Origin: an uncultured Clostridia bacterium
GTDB taxonomy: Bacteria; Bacillota; Clostridia; Saccharofermentanales; Saccharofermentanaceae
DNA: 64,000 nucleotides
NCBI GenBank assembly: GCA_946407705.1
Contig: CAMJPC010000002.1
Span: 248,001 to 312,000, forward strand
Direction of reading: 5' to 3'
Shown here: piece after piece, positions 41,333 to 50,299 of the stretch
How the letters are laid out: the number at the start of each line of letters is the position of its first letter
Numbering within the stretch: position 1 is the stretch's first letter
The notes under the pieces: generated by a model
What the model saw: the letters and a program-made list of their open reading frames with translations, nothing else
Databases searched by the model: none
What the model was told of the DNA's origin: nothing
Translations under genes and position numbers: made by a program

Positions 41333-43102
41333 TTATCCTCCTTCATACTGTCTTCTGACCGATGCCAGGATCCTGTCAAAGCATCCCGGACCAGCGTCAA
41401 GATAGAGCGTGTGCATCTTAAGTAAACTCATGTCAGGATCTAAAGACTTTATCGACTCCAGGGTCTTTATCGTCATGTAGCTTCCCACTCCATATGATAT
41501 TCCGATTCCGGGGGTCATTACAATAGAATCTGACAATACCTTTACGTTTTCCTGCATGATCCCGGATAAGTATTTCGCTGTCTCGGATTCGGAAAGTCCC
41601 TCGTAATTAAGGCATATATCGGCTCTCGCCTGTATCATGTAATGCCTGCAGGAATTACCGTTATAAGTCAGTTCGCTGCCGGTCCTGCCGTACATGGAGG
41701 CGGGGTTGTCCATTATGTAAGTCGCCCAGCCCTCCACATAAGTATCCTTGTATTTGAACAGCATGTATTTGTGCTTGAGCGTAGTCTTATGGTAGTTGAA
41801 CTGGTACATGTGGCCGGGGATGCCTTCGTGGTAGATCACCGACTCATTGCGTAAGAACTCCGGAAGCAAGATGATCTCGGCTGAAGGATCGTCGTAGTGT
41901 TTTGCGGCATATACTCCTGCTATTCCCACGGCCCTGAATGAATCCGGAAGGATGTCTATCTCGTAATTGATCTTGAGTTCAGGAAAATACTCCGCGGCTT
42001 TCTTCTCAACATAATCCATCCGCTCGCGGTTACTTGAGCCCGGGGCAGGCTTGTTTACGCCGCCGGGAGGAAGTTTAAGCGCTTCGTCCAGTTCCTTTGC
42101 AAGACCTGCGACATCCAGGTCCCTGCCGATCTGCTTTCTCAGAAGGTGCTCATAAAGTTCCTTGCCGTGAGCCATTCCCGACAGGCCCTTCTCGTTCTTT
42201 GTTGTTTTCACGAGATCCGCAAACACCTTCTGGCACTCAAGGAACCTTGGGATCATGACCTCATTCATGACCTTGTCGAACTCAGCAATGTAAGCGTTTT
42301 TCTCTTCTTCACCCAGTTCTTTAATGGCGTTAATGCGCTCGATGAAAGACTCCCTCAAAGGCTCTGTCCTGCTCTTCTGTGTGAGCATGTAGTAAGCAAC
42401 GCTGCTCTTCGTGTAGAAATCCGCAACGGACGTATACCCCTTTTCGGAACGCTTCTTCTCAAACTCACAGATCTCGCTGAAATACCTGTCAGCGTCCTTC
42501 ATCAGCCCGATATACAGATCCGCCTCGTTCTTATTCCTGACATCCAGATAGCTGAGCGTAACATAGAACGCGCTGGCGCTCTCGGCAGTAAGCGCGGGCT
42601 GCATGTAAGCAAAGCCCTCGTACTGCTTTATGTATCTTTCTTCCTCGAGATCGAAAACTATCTGGTCGTAGAAGTCCCTGTCCTGCTTATCCAGGCTCTC
42701 GAAATCGATCTTATAAAGCCTTTCAAGAAGTCCGCCCAGATACCCGCATTCGGCTTTGCAGTCACCGGGACCAACCTGTCCGAAAGAAGGCTTGTCTATC
42801 TTGATGCCTGCTGCTTCAAGATCGCTGAAGGACCAGTTCGCGTTAACATAGTTGCTGCCGATGTCATGTCTTATGTAATCCCACTCGATCGCGCTGAGTT
42901 CAGTTGCTGCCGCATCACCTGACAACTTGCCTGGTTTCCTTACGGGATGGACTGTGTCGGCATTGTATGCCTTGGTGGGAAACTCGGTAAACTCCGGTTC
43001 AAGGAGTTTGCTTCCATTCTTTATCAGCGAACATGACACGGCGGCCGCAATGAACGCAGCCGCCAGTATCAGTGAAGTTATCCTTATTCCTGTTTTTCTC
43101 AT
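41333..43102 (-). CDS. DUF885 family lipoprotein (putative metallopeptidase)
   Basis: 589 residues. The signal sequence ends FIAAAVSC (Cys24), a probable lipobox. The DUF885 domain covers nearly all of the rest. It has the metal-binding HEGIPGH at 425-431 and a downstream Glu in TYVEGWATY. The C-terminus contains YGVGSYMTIKTLESIK and LDAGPGCFDRIL. It is predicted to be a surface-anchored zinc-dependent peptidase of the HExxxGH type; substrate unknown. The small membrane gene at 41330 is coupled to its 3' end. RBS GGTGATC-type sequence precedes ATG 43102. Confidence 0.88.
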   Translation of the reverse strand: MRKTGIRITSLILAAAFIAAAVSCSLIKNGSKLLEPEFTEFPTKAYNADTVHPVRKPGKLSGDAAATELSAIEWDYIRHDIGSNYVNANWSFSDLEAAGIKIDKPSFGQVGPGDCKAECGYLGGLLERLYKIDFESLDKQDRDFYDQIVFDLEEERYIKQYEGFAYMQPALTAESASAFYVTLSYLDVRNKNEADLYIGLMKDADRYFSEICEFEKKRSEKGYTSVADFYTKSSVAYYMLTQKSRTEPLRESFIERINAIKELGEEEKNAYIAEFDKVMNEVMIPRFLECQKVFADLVKTTKNEKGLSGMAHGKELYEHLLRKQIGRDLDVAGLAKELDEALKLPPGGVNKPAPGSSNRERMDYVEKKAAEYFPELKINYEIDILPDSFRAVGIAGVYAAKHYDDPSAEIILLPEFLRNESVIYHEGIPGHMYQFNYHKTTLKHKYMLFKYKDTYVEGWATYIMDNPASMYGRTGSELTYNGNSCRHYMIQARADICLNYEGLSESETAKYLSGIMQENVKVLSDSIVMTPGIGISYGVGSYMTIKTLESIKSLDPDMSLLKMHTLYLDAGPGCFDRILASVRRQYEGG

Positions 43103-43133
43103 GGATCACCTGACATGAATGCTTTTACTCATG

Positions 43134-43340
43134 TTATTTCTCGTACTCCAGGATGTCGCCCGGCTGGCAGTCCAACGCTTCGCAGATGGCTTCAAGCGTT
43201 GAGAACCTTATGGCTGATATTTTACCATTCTTCATTTTCGAGAGGTTGACGTTGGATACGCCGACCTTCTCCGAGAGTTCATTGAGCGAGATCTTCCGGT
43301 CCGCCATTACTCTGTCCAATCTTAAGATAATCTGTCCCAT
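43134..43340 (-). CDS. XRE family helix-turn-helix regulator (YozG-like)
   Basis: 68 residues, all one HTH domain: LDRVMADRKISLNELSEKVG, then SNVNLSKMKNGKISAIRFST and LEAICEALDCQPGDILEY. This is the short Cro/CI type that is nearly always encoded beside a DUF2975 membrane protein. It lies nine nt after that gene here. RBS AAGGAGG precedes ATG 43340. Expected role: local regulator of its own operon. Confidence 0.92.
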   Translation of the reverse strand: MGQIILRLDRVMADRKISLNELSEKVGVSNVNLSKMKNGKISAIRFSTLEAICEALDCQPGDILEYEK

Positions 43341-43349
43341 AAGCCCTCC

Positions 43350-43937
43350 TTACAGTGTCTCGTCAGACTGGATCTGGAGAGTCTTGCCGTAATCCATGAT
43401 GGTGTAAACGACCCATGTGGTTATGCCTCCGAGGATGCCGAATCCGGTGCTCGTGGTCAGGAGAAGAATCGCGCTGATAACGATCATGACTATCAGTACT
43501 CTCTTGATGACCTTGTCCGTAAAAGGCGTATTCTCCTTGATTATGAGCTCAAAGGCACCGCTTACGAGTTTCAGCAATACCGCTGTACCTGCACAGGCGA
43601 TGGAGATCACCAGGCAGTAGAAACCGTATGTGATGCTGTAGGGCTGGCTGTCCAATACTTCCTGCAGAGCGGGAACATCAGTCTTGATCTTCTCGATCTT
43701 TTTGACATTGAAATCGAAAAGCTTTACCGAACCGAACTCGTCGTCTTCGTTGACGATACCTTTCTCAATGCCCTTCTGCACTTCTTCGTCAAACTTCTTT
43801 CCCATCGAGAAGATCGCTATTGACGCGACCAGTGCGCAGACACAGCCTACGATTGCAAGAATGGAAAATACTGCTGATATCTTCTTTCCTACACTGCAGC
43901 TCTTCTTTATCTTCGTGATCTTTTCATTCTCTTCCAT
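43350..43937 (-). CDS. DUF2975-like membrane protein
   Basis: 195 residues. Four hydrophobic helices (about 20-42, 105-125, 145-165, 170-185), with ITYGFYCLVISIACAGTAVL and PFTDKVIKRVLIVMIVISAILLL being typical of DUF2975. A charged extracytoplasmic loop of about 55 residues follows the first helix. It is paired with the XRE regulator downstream, as in many Firmicutes. Function is unknown. The gene reads away from the HU gene, so the shared 260-bp region carries the divergent promoters. Confidence 0.85.
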   Translation of the reverse strand: MEENEKITKIKKSCSVGKKISAVFSILAIVGCVCALVASIAIFSMGKKFDEEVQKGIEKGIVNEDDEFGSVKLFDFNVKKIEKIKTDVPALQEVLDSQPYSITYGFYCLVISIACAGTAVLLKLVSGAFELIIKENTPFTDKVIKRVLIVMIVISAILLLTTSTGFGILGGITTWVVYTIMDYGKTLQIQSDETL

Positions 43938-44131
43938 ATATACTTACTCCATTTCTTCAGGTTGTTATGTGTTGGATCCCTCGTTCCTGATGATTGGATG
44001 ATACGCCCGTATTTTATCTTTGTCAACAACTTTTTAATGCTAATCGTTAAATTATTTGCGCTTAATATTAAGTTTTGCCGTAAAAACGGGGCTTCACCCA
44101 AAATTGCCCTGTTTTATTTTTCGAAAATCGT

Positions 44132-44137
44132 TATAAT
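44132..44137 (+). promoter_or_regulatory. Candidate -10 box of the HU gene
   Basis: TATAAT at 44132-44137, with an A/T-rich upstream region but no strong -35. The leader of about 55 nt contains a small hairpin (CGGCATCAG/CTGACGCCG, 44147-44166) before the RBS GGAGG and ATG 44198. The gene-free stretch 43938-44197 is otherwise A/T-rich with no ORF. Confidence 0.55.
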
Positions 44138-44197
44138 TACTCCTTGTCGGCATCAGACTGACGCCGGCATAGTACTTACATATATGGAGGTTCTATC

Positions 44198-44491
44198 ATG
44201 AACAGATCAGAATTAGTTGAAGCAATGGCTAACAAGACAGGTATGTCTAAGGCTGCATCCGATGAGGCAGTTAAGGCATTCATCGAGGTAGTTTCCGAAG
44301 AGCTTCAGAACGGCGGAAAGGTACAGCTCGTAGGTTTCGGTACATTCGAGACATCCAAGAGAGCTGCAAGAACAGGCCGTAACCCTAAGACAGGCGCAGA
44401 GACAAAGATCCCTGCTTGCACAGCTCCCAAGTTCAAGGCTGGCAAGGCACTCAAGGACCAGGTCAACTCTTCCAAGAAGTCCAAGAAGTAA
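44198..44491 (+). CDS. hup: HU family DNA-binding protein
   Basis: 97 residues. It has the full HU pattern: MNRSELVEAMANKTGMSKAA, EELQNGGKVQLVGFGTFETS and RAARTGRNPKTGAETKIPA, then PKFKAGKALKDQVN and a short Lys/Ser tail. It is the nucleoid-associated HU homodimer. RBS GGAGG at 44184-44190 and a strong terminator downstream show a monocistronic unit. It is convergent with the hybrid histidine kinase gene. Confidence 0.96.
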   Translation: MNRSELVEAMANKTGMSKAASDEAVKAFIEVVSEELQNGGKVQLVGFGTFETSKRAARTGRNPKTGAETKIPACTAPKFKAGKALKDQVNSSKKSKK

Positions 44492-44513
44492 TCTTTTAAC
44501 GATTGCATATAAC

Positions 44514-44546
44514 AAGGGCTGCTCTTAATTGAGCAGCCCTTTTTTC
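44514..44546 (+). terminator. Intrinsic terminator of the HU gene
   Basis: AAGGGCTGCTC/GAGCAGCCCTT stem with loop TTAATT, followed by TTTTTC. Its T-run overlaps the stop codon of the convergent hybrid kinase gene (44545). Confidence 0.93.
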
Positions 44547-47500
44547 ATTTACGTTCCTGATCATAATCCCATATCAGTTCTTCCAGTGTCTGATACAGTC
44601 TGTCAGGCTCAACGGGCTTCGACAGATGCGCGTTCATGCCGACCTGAAGTGATCTCTGAACGTCCTCGTCAAAGGCATTTGCAGTCATGGCGATTATCGG
44701 TATCTCTTTGGCGTCTTTCCTGTCGAGCGCGCGTATCGCCTCAGTTGCAGCAAGGCCGTCCATCTCCGGCATTCTGACGTCCATCAGGATGGCATCATAG
44801 TAACCGGGCCTGCTCTTTTCGAACATCTCCAAAACGATCTTACCGTTCTCCGCGCGGTCGATCTCAGCGCCTCTGACCATGATTATCTGTTCCATGATCT
44901 CCGCGTTGATGTCAACGTCTTCCGCCATCAGGATATGTCTTCCCTTAAGCTCCGCGCGGCTCTTCTCCTTGAACAGGCTCATGCTGTTCTTTCTCGCGAT
45001 GCGCTCGAATTCATCTATTACGTTAGATGCGAAAAGCGGTTTGGCGAGGAAGCTGTCGACACCCGCGTGTAGCGCTTCATCCATGATCTCATCCCAGTTG
45101 AACGACGTTAGGATGATGACCGTGGTCTCTTTCGCATATCTCTGACGGATCTGCCTTGCAACGTCGATTCCGTCCATCTCAGGCATCTTCCAGTCAAGAA
45201 GGACAAGGTTGTACGGCTCGTGCTTCGCGTGACGCACCTCGAGCATGTTGAGCGCTTCCTTGCCGCTGTAACACGTGTCTGCCTTGATGCCTGCCTCGTC
45301 CAAGACGATACGCGCGTGTTCCGCAGCGACTTCCTCGTCATCGACTACGAGTATCTGCATGTCATTCGGATTGATGCTATTCGTCGCAGCGTACTGGTGC
45401 TCACAGTTATTCAGCGTTACAACGACCTGGAACTCCGTGCCCACACCCTTTTCGGACTCTACGGAGATCGTTCCGTTCATCAGTTCGACAATGTTCTTGG
45501 TGATCGCAAGACCCAGACCCGTGCTGCCGTACTTGTTGTTGCGGCTGCTATCTTCCTGCGCGAACGCGTCGAAGATCCTGGGAAGGAAATCTTTCTCCAT
45601 GCCGATACCTGTATCTTTGACCGTCAGCTTGAGAGTTGAATGGTCCTCATATACCGCGGTCCTTTCAACAGTGAACTGGATGCTTCCCGGAGCCTCGGTA
45701 AACTTGATCGCGTTGGAAAGAATGTTGATTATCACCTGCTTGAGCTTCATGTCGTCGCCGATGTAGTAATCGCTGATGCCGCCCGTTACTCGGCATTCGT
45801 AGCTAAGGCCCTTCTCCTTGCACTGCGACATTACCATCGTGTTGATCTGCTCGAGCATGTTGCTGAAAGAGAATTCTTCCTTGCGGATTATGAGGCGGCC
45901 CGATTCGATGCGGCTCATGTCGAGGATGTCATTGATGAGACCTAAAAGATGCCTTGCGCTTCCGCCGATCTTCTCAAGGTATTCTTTCGTGTCTTCAGAG
46001 AGCGTCCCGTCGCGCAGCGCGAGACTGTTAAGACCTATGATGGCGTTCATCGGCGTACGGATCTCGTGGCTCATGCTCGAAAGGAACGCGGTCTTCGCTT
46101 TGTTGGCCTGCTCCGCTGCTTCCAGAGCTTCAGCAAGCGCCTGGTTCTTTTTCAGCGTATCGCGCATTTCTTCGTCGATTACGGTGAGTCCTAATCCGAC
46201 CGTGTGAACGATGTTGTCGTCACGGTCTTCGGGGTGACGCTCGCCTGCCATTCTGATCATCTCGTAGTATTCTTTTCCGTTCCTCTTTGCGAGATAACGG
46301 TAGACGATTATCAGATTTTTCGACAATGCGTTCCGTATGTTATCCGGTTCGATGAAATCGAGGAAATCCTCGCGGTAGCTCTCCGTTACGCAGTTTGCGG
46401 CGTAGCGCGAAAAATATTCGTAGTACTTGAAGTGCTCGCCTTCCGAAGGCTGGTCGGTATCGGCCGGATCCGCCCTGTAACAGATGGCTTCGTCCTTATC
46501 CAGATCGATGTGGTAAACACATCTGTAATCCGATGCGAGAGCCGTGATCATCTTATCCTGCTGTTCCCTGTGGTTATACTGTTCCACAAGTTCTTTGTTC
46601 GCCTTTTCGAGCTCAAGACGCGCGCTTTCTTTGTTTGAGATCTCACGCTTTGATCTTCTCATGTCACGTCCGAGAAGTATGATGACTACTGCCGCTACGA
46701 CAAGGATCACCGTTCCGAAGAACGCCATGTTGTCGCGGATCATGTCTATGACCGAATATGAGTACAGTTGATCCGTATATCTGAATGCGAAATTCTGCGG
46801 ATATTCCGTTCCCATCATTCTCACACCGCGGTTAAGGAGCCTAAGAAGTCCCGCATTTCCGATCTGCACGCCAAAGCACCTGTCGTCCTCATATGAGGTC
46901 TGGAGCATTGACAGTTTCTTGTAGCGGTTGTTCTTCAGGATGTCGTTTGCCCTGAGACCATTCAATGTGGTGCATCCCGCTTCACCGTTGCCTACCGCCT
47001 TGAGGCACGCGTCTGTCGACGGGTAGAAAGTTATCTTCGCATCCGGATAGTACTTCATTACGAAGTAGTACTGCATCCTGTTATTCTCGTTGACGGCAAA
47101 ATGCCTCGTCGTGTTATCCGTGTAATCGCCGGCATATACGAGTTCGGTCGATGACGAGATCACCGAGGTCGACTGGAAGATGCCGTTTTCCTCTGAATAG
47201 TAGAGTCCTCCTCCTACCGGGAATGCCGTGTCTATGCTGCCTTTTTCGAGATCGCCGATCATCGCATCATAACTGTCGTAACCCGTGTAAGATACTTCAA
47301 TGCTGCTTATTCCGAGCGTTAAGAGCATCTTCGGAATAATATCTTTTACGATTCCCGTAACTTCTCCGTTCCTGTCCGTATCGCTGTAAGGGAGATAGTT
47401 CTTCAGATAGCCGACCCTTAACTTGTCATGCTCCGACAGCCACTTCTTCTCAGCCTCTGAGAACGCTCTGCTCGAAATGCTGACAGGGTAAAATTTGTTC

Positions 47501-48255
47501 TTCAGTGAATTGACGTAGTTCGGCTCGTTGACCGAGATCTCCGACTGCGCGTTGTTCAATTCGGCGAGAAGATCCTTTCTTGATCTGCTTACGCAGAGAT
47601 AGTAATCGGACGTTCCGAAAGGACAGAGAAGTTCAGCGTGATCTCTTCCGTGCGCGCCGTCGCCTTCAGCTGCGAGGATGTCGATCTCATGCTTGTCAAA
47701 CGCCTCGAAAAGAGGTCCGTAATCGCGGAACTTGACGACTTCCGCCTGAATATTGTGTTCCTTCAAAAAGCTCTCCAGGACCTGCACCATCGCGCTGTCC
47801 AGAACGCCTATCTTCTTACCGTTCAGCGTAGCGTAGTTAAGAGTTATGTCAGTGTCCGCATCGTGCTTTACGAGACTGTATGTCTCGTTTCCCATCGCGG
47901 CATCGGGATATCCGATGATGTCTTTTCTGTCTTCCCTGTAAGCAAGTCCCGCGAGAAGATCTATCTTGCCGTCCAACAGCATCTGGTACAGATCACTGAA
48001 TTCACCGTACACGTATTCATAGCGCCAGCCTGTGTATTCGGATATCTTCTGATAGTATTCGTACGCATATCCGGTCTTTACGGAACCTTCCTGAGCGCCT
48101 TCCTGGAAGACCTCATTTTCGTAGTATCCTACGCGTACGGTCGTGACGGACTTGCTGTCCGCAAATGCAGTTAAAGGGAGCATTGCAATGATGAAAACAA
48201 AGCATATGATTCCCGAGAAAAGCTTGGTACTCATCCTTTCCGTTTTACACTTCAT
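44545..48255 (-). CDS. Hybrid sensor histidine kinase with two periplasmic-binding domains (BvgS/EvgS type)
   Basis: I chose ATG 48255 (MKCKTERMSTKLFSG), with GAAGGGA eight nt upstream; an ATG at 48306 lies within a -10 box and has no RBS. The product is 1236 residues. A signal peptide is followed by two solute-binding (SBP_bac_3) domains (VRVGYYENEVFQEG; LRVGYLKNYLPYSD) and a transmembrane helix (FFGTVILVVAAVVIILLG). A PAS-like region precedes HisKA with the His in SSMSHEIRTPMN, HATPase (STGLGLAITKNI), and two receiver domains (NLVLLDWKMPEMDG and DAILMDVRMPEMDG). No output domain or HPt follows. It probably senses amino acids or small anions. Its partner response regulator is not adjacent. 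Confidence 0.92.
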   Translation of the reverse strand: MKCKTERMSTKLFSGIICFVFIIAMLPLTAFADSKSVTTVRVGYYENEVFQEGAQEGSVKTGYAYEYYQKISEYTGWRYEYVYGEFSDLYQMLLDGKIDLLAGLAYREDRKDIIGYPDAAMGNETYSLVKHDADTDITLNYATLNGKKIGVLDSAMVQVLESFLKEHNIQAEVVKFRDYGPLFEAFDKHEIDILAAEGDGAHGRDHAELLCPFGTSDYYLCVSRSRKDLLAELNNAQSEISVNEPNYVNSLKNKFYPVSISSRAFSEAEKKWLSEHDKLRVGYLKNYLPYSDTDRNGEVTGIVKDIIPKMLLTLGISSIEVSYTGYDSYDAMIGDLEKGSIDTAFPVGGGLYYSEENGIFQSTSVISSSTELVYAGDYTDNTTRHFAVNENNRMQYYFVMKYYPDAKITFYPSTDACLKAVGNGEAGCTTLNGLRANDILKNNRYKKLSMLQTSYEDDRCFGVQIGNAGLLRLLNRGVRMMGTEYPQNFAFRYTDQLYSYSVIDMIRDNMAFFGTVILVVAAVVIILLGRDMRRSKREISNKESARLELEKANKELVEQYNHREQQDKMITALASDYRCVYHIDLDKDEAICYRADPADTDQPSEGEHFKYYEYFSRYAANCVTESYREDFLDFIEPDNIRNALSKNLIIVYRYLAKRNGKEYYEMIRMAGERHPEDRDDNIVHTVGLGLTVIDEEMRDTLKKNQALAEALEAAEQANKAKTAFLSSMSHEIRTPMNAIIGLNSLALRDGTLSEDTKEYLEKIGGSARHLLGLINDILDMSRIESGRLIIRKEEFSFSNMLEQINTMVMSQCKEKGLSYECRVTGGISDYYIGDDMKLKQVIINILSNAIKFTEAPGSIQFTVERTAVYEDHSTLKLTVKDTGIGMEKDFLPRIFDAFAQEDSSRNNKYGSTGLGLAITKNIVELMNGTISVESEKGVGTEFQVVVTLNNCEHQYAATNSINPNDMQILVVDDEEVAAEHARIVLDEAGIKADTCYSGKEALNMLEVRHAKHEPYNLVLLDWKMPEMDGIDVARQIRQRYAKETTVIILTSFNWDEIMDEALHAGVDSFLAKPLFASNVIDEFERIARKNSMSLFKEKSRAELKGRHILMAEDVDINAEIMEQIIMVRGAEIDRAENGKIVLEMFEKSRPGYYDAILMDVRMPEMDGLAATEAIRALDRKDAKEIPIIAMTANAFDEDVQRSLQVGMNAHLSKPVEPDRLYQTLEELIWDYDQERK

Positions 48256-48304
48256 CTTACAGTTCCCTTCTTCGATCCTTTGCGTTCCTGATCCCAACTT
48301 CTTC

Positions 48305-48313
48305 ATTATATCA
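48305..48313 (-). promoter_or_regulatory. Extended -10 promoter of the hybrid kinase gene
   Basis: The minus strand reads TGATATAAT, an extended -10 element (TGnTATAAT), about 50 nt before the chosen start at 48255. It overlaps the more upstream in-frame ATG, which argues against that ATG as the start. Confidence 0.6.
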
Positions 48314-48352
48314 AGTTTTTCTTATTAGTAGATGTTTTCGAAAACAGGGATG

Positions 48353-48412
48353 TTGACAAACGTGGGGTTCATGTTAAAATGAAACCGTTTTCATTTATTG
48401 AAACTTGTTTCA
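48353..48412 (+). promoter_or_regulatory. Promoter and two operator palindromes of the tetR-hydrolase operon
   Basis: The -35 TTGACA (48353-48358) and -10 TAAAAT (48375-48380) have a 16-bp spacer. The palindrome ATGAAACCGTTTTCAT (48379-48394) overlaps the -10, and TGAAACTTGTTTCA (48399-48412) lies just downstream. Both use the ATGAAA(C) half-site. They sit about 25-60 bp before the TetR gene start, where an autorepressor would bind. Confidence 0.75.
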
Positions 48413-48436
48413 TTTTTGGTCCAAGGAGACTTTGAA

Positions 48437-49105
48437 ATGCCTAAGGTTACTGAGAAATATCTTGAAGAGAAGCGCCGCATGATCGTGGACTGCGCCTATC
48501 AGGTGTGCCTCCGCAAACCCGTTGAGATGGTCACGATATCAGATGTCATCGCAGAGACCGGCATGAGTCAGGGCGCCATATATCGCTACTATACAGGCCT
48601 TGATGAGATACTCGCAGACATGGCCACAAAGATGCGCAGTGACTACAATATCATCGATTCTTTCGAGCTGGTCCTTTCCGATAAAAAAGCAACGATAGAA
48701 GAATTGACCTACCGGGTCTGCGACCTTCTTGCCGACGCTATGGAAAGCCACCTGATGGATATCCAGAAGATAAACTTCGACCTGGGAGTTCTTACGATCA
48801 ACGAGCCTGAGCGCGCAGCAAAGATAATGTCAGGCATCAAGGGAACCGGCAACCTTGAATATCTGGAAAAGAATGCAATGCCGCGTTTGATCGAAGGAGC
48901 TTATAAATTAGGTTATCACCCTGTTGCAGCGCCTGAAGACATCGGTCTTTTCATTTCCGCCGGATACACGGGCATTGAGAAATTCTGCATCATGTCAGCA
49001 TGTTACGGAACATGTGCGCCGAACGCAAAAGCAGAACCCCATAAGCTTTTCAGGACGCTTGCCGATTCAATAATCCTCTTACTCGGAGGAAAGACTAATG
49101 GTTAA
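48437..49105 (+). CDS. TetR/AcrR family transcriptional regulator
   Basis: I place the start at ATG 48437 (MPKVTEKYLEEKRR), preceded by AAGGAGA. The product is 222 residues. The HTH is KPVEMVTISDVIAETGMSQGAIYRYYTGLDEIL, with the usual helix pattern, and the ligand-binding region is unrecognised. It should repress its own operon through the two palindromes at 48379-48412. Its 3' end overlaps the hydrolase gene by 8 nt. Confidence 0.93.
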   Translation: MPKVTEKYLEEKRRMIVDCAYQVCLRKPVEMVTISDVIAETGMSQGAIYRYYTGLDEILADMATKMRSDYNIIDSFELVLSDKKATIEELTYRVCDLLADAMESHLMDIQKINFDLGVLTINEPERAAKIMSGIKGTGNLEYLEKNAMPRLIEGAYKLGYHPVAAPEDIGLFISAGYTGIEKFCIMSACYGTCAPNAKAEPHKLFRTLADSIILLLGGKTNG

Positions 49106-50225
49106 TAAACCCTCACCTTCCGGCGAATACGCAGTAGGAACATTTACACATACGATCCGGACAGACAGAGATGAAGTTCACGCGCCGGGCATGAAAAGAA
49201 CCGTTCCCGTAAGAGTCTACTACCCTGTTTTGAAAGCATCAGTTGAAGGCATGAGCAAGATCAAATACATGTCCAGAGACATGGCAAATGCCCTCAAGAA
49301 ATTCATTCACGCACCTATCAAGTACGACAAGAGCGATGCCGCCGGAGATAACTTTTCCGACTGTTATGAGAATGCTCCGAAGATAGAAGGAATGAAGTTT
49401 CCTCCCATAATGTTCAATCACGGATTAGCTTCATACAGGGAAGCGAATTCATTTCTCTGCCTTGATCTGGCATCCCACGGATATGTCGTGATCTCGGTAG
49501 GTCATCCATACGATGCCTCATTGACAGAATTGGATGACGGAACAAAGATCGAACTTTACAAAGACACAATGAAGAAGCAGTATGAGCCTTTCCTGCCGGG
49601 CGCTGTCAGTGTTCTCAAACTGACAAACTCCAAGGGTACCGACAAGGAGCTCGCCGACAGAATGGATGTGATCCAGAACAAATACTGTAAGTACATAATG
49701 TCCAGAGTCGGTGAATGGGTAAAAGATACTCTTTGCGCAGTCGATTATGCGAAAGAAAACCTTTCAGACATCATCGACTTCTCTAACGGCATAGGCGCAG
49801 CAGGCCATTCTTTAGGCGGTGCCACCGCATTCATGCTCTGCCTCGACAACGAAGAATTCGCATGCGGCGCAAATCTTGACGGCGCACTTTTCGGCAACAA
49901 CAAGGGCAAGATCTTAAGAAAGCCTTTCATACAGATAAGCTGCAAAACAAATATCAAAGCAGAGACCAGACCCCACATCGGTCACACAAAAACGGTTTAC
50001 CACGTGCTGTTTGAGAAGATGCAGCACATAGCTTTCTCGGACATGAAGCACATGATCCCGATCAAAGCGATCGTAGGCAAACTCGATCCCGACTTCATGC
50101 ATGAGAATGTCTGCAGGATCCATTTGGAACTTTTCGATTCTTACCTGAAGAAGACAAAAGATCATCCTGAGCTTAAGAGCTTGGACATGATGAAGGTCAC
50201 TGAATATCAGCCTGACATCAGTTAA
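49098..50225 (+). CDS. Alpha/beta hydrolase (PAF-acetylhydrolase-like esterase)
   Basis: 375 residues with no signal peptide. The nucleophile elbow is GAAGHSLGGATAF, the acid NLDGALF (Asp), and the base His lies in MQHIAFSDMKHM. The N-terminal region VPVRVYYPV and PIMFNHGLASYREANSFL is the pattern of platelet-activating-factor acetylhydrolase-like and related dienelactone-type esterases. It likely hydrolyses a short-chain ester or lipid. It is translated with the upstream TetR gene (8-nt overlap). The signal sensed by TetR may be this enzyme's substrate; that is inference. Confidence 0.88.
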   Translation: MVNKPSPSGEYAVGTFTHTIRTDRDEVHAPGMKRTVPVRVYYPVLKASVEGMSKIKYMSRDMANALKKFIHAPIKYDKSDAAGDNFSDCYENAPKIEGMKFPPIMFNHGLASYREANSFLCLDLASHGYVVISVGHPYDASLTELDDGTKIELYKDTMKKQYEPFLPGAVSVLKLTNSKGTDKELADRMDVIQNKYCKYIMSRVGEWVKDTLCAVDYAKENLSDIIDFSNGIGAAGHSLGGATAFMLCLDNEEFACGANLDGALFGNNKGKILRKPFIQISCKTNIKAETRPHIGHTKTVYHVLFEKMQHIAFSDMKHMIPIKAIVGKLDPDFMHENVCRIHLELFDSYLKKTKDHPELKSLDMMKVTEYQPDIS

Positions 50226-50299
50226 TCCTCAAATCAATTTTGTTGAGTCACCGCCTGATTTCCTGTATTGTAATTACATCAGAAGATCAGGCGGTTATT

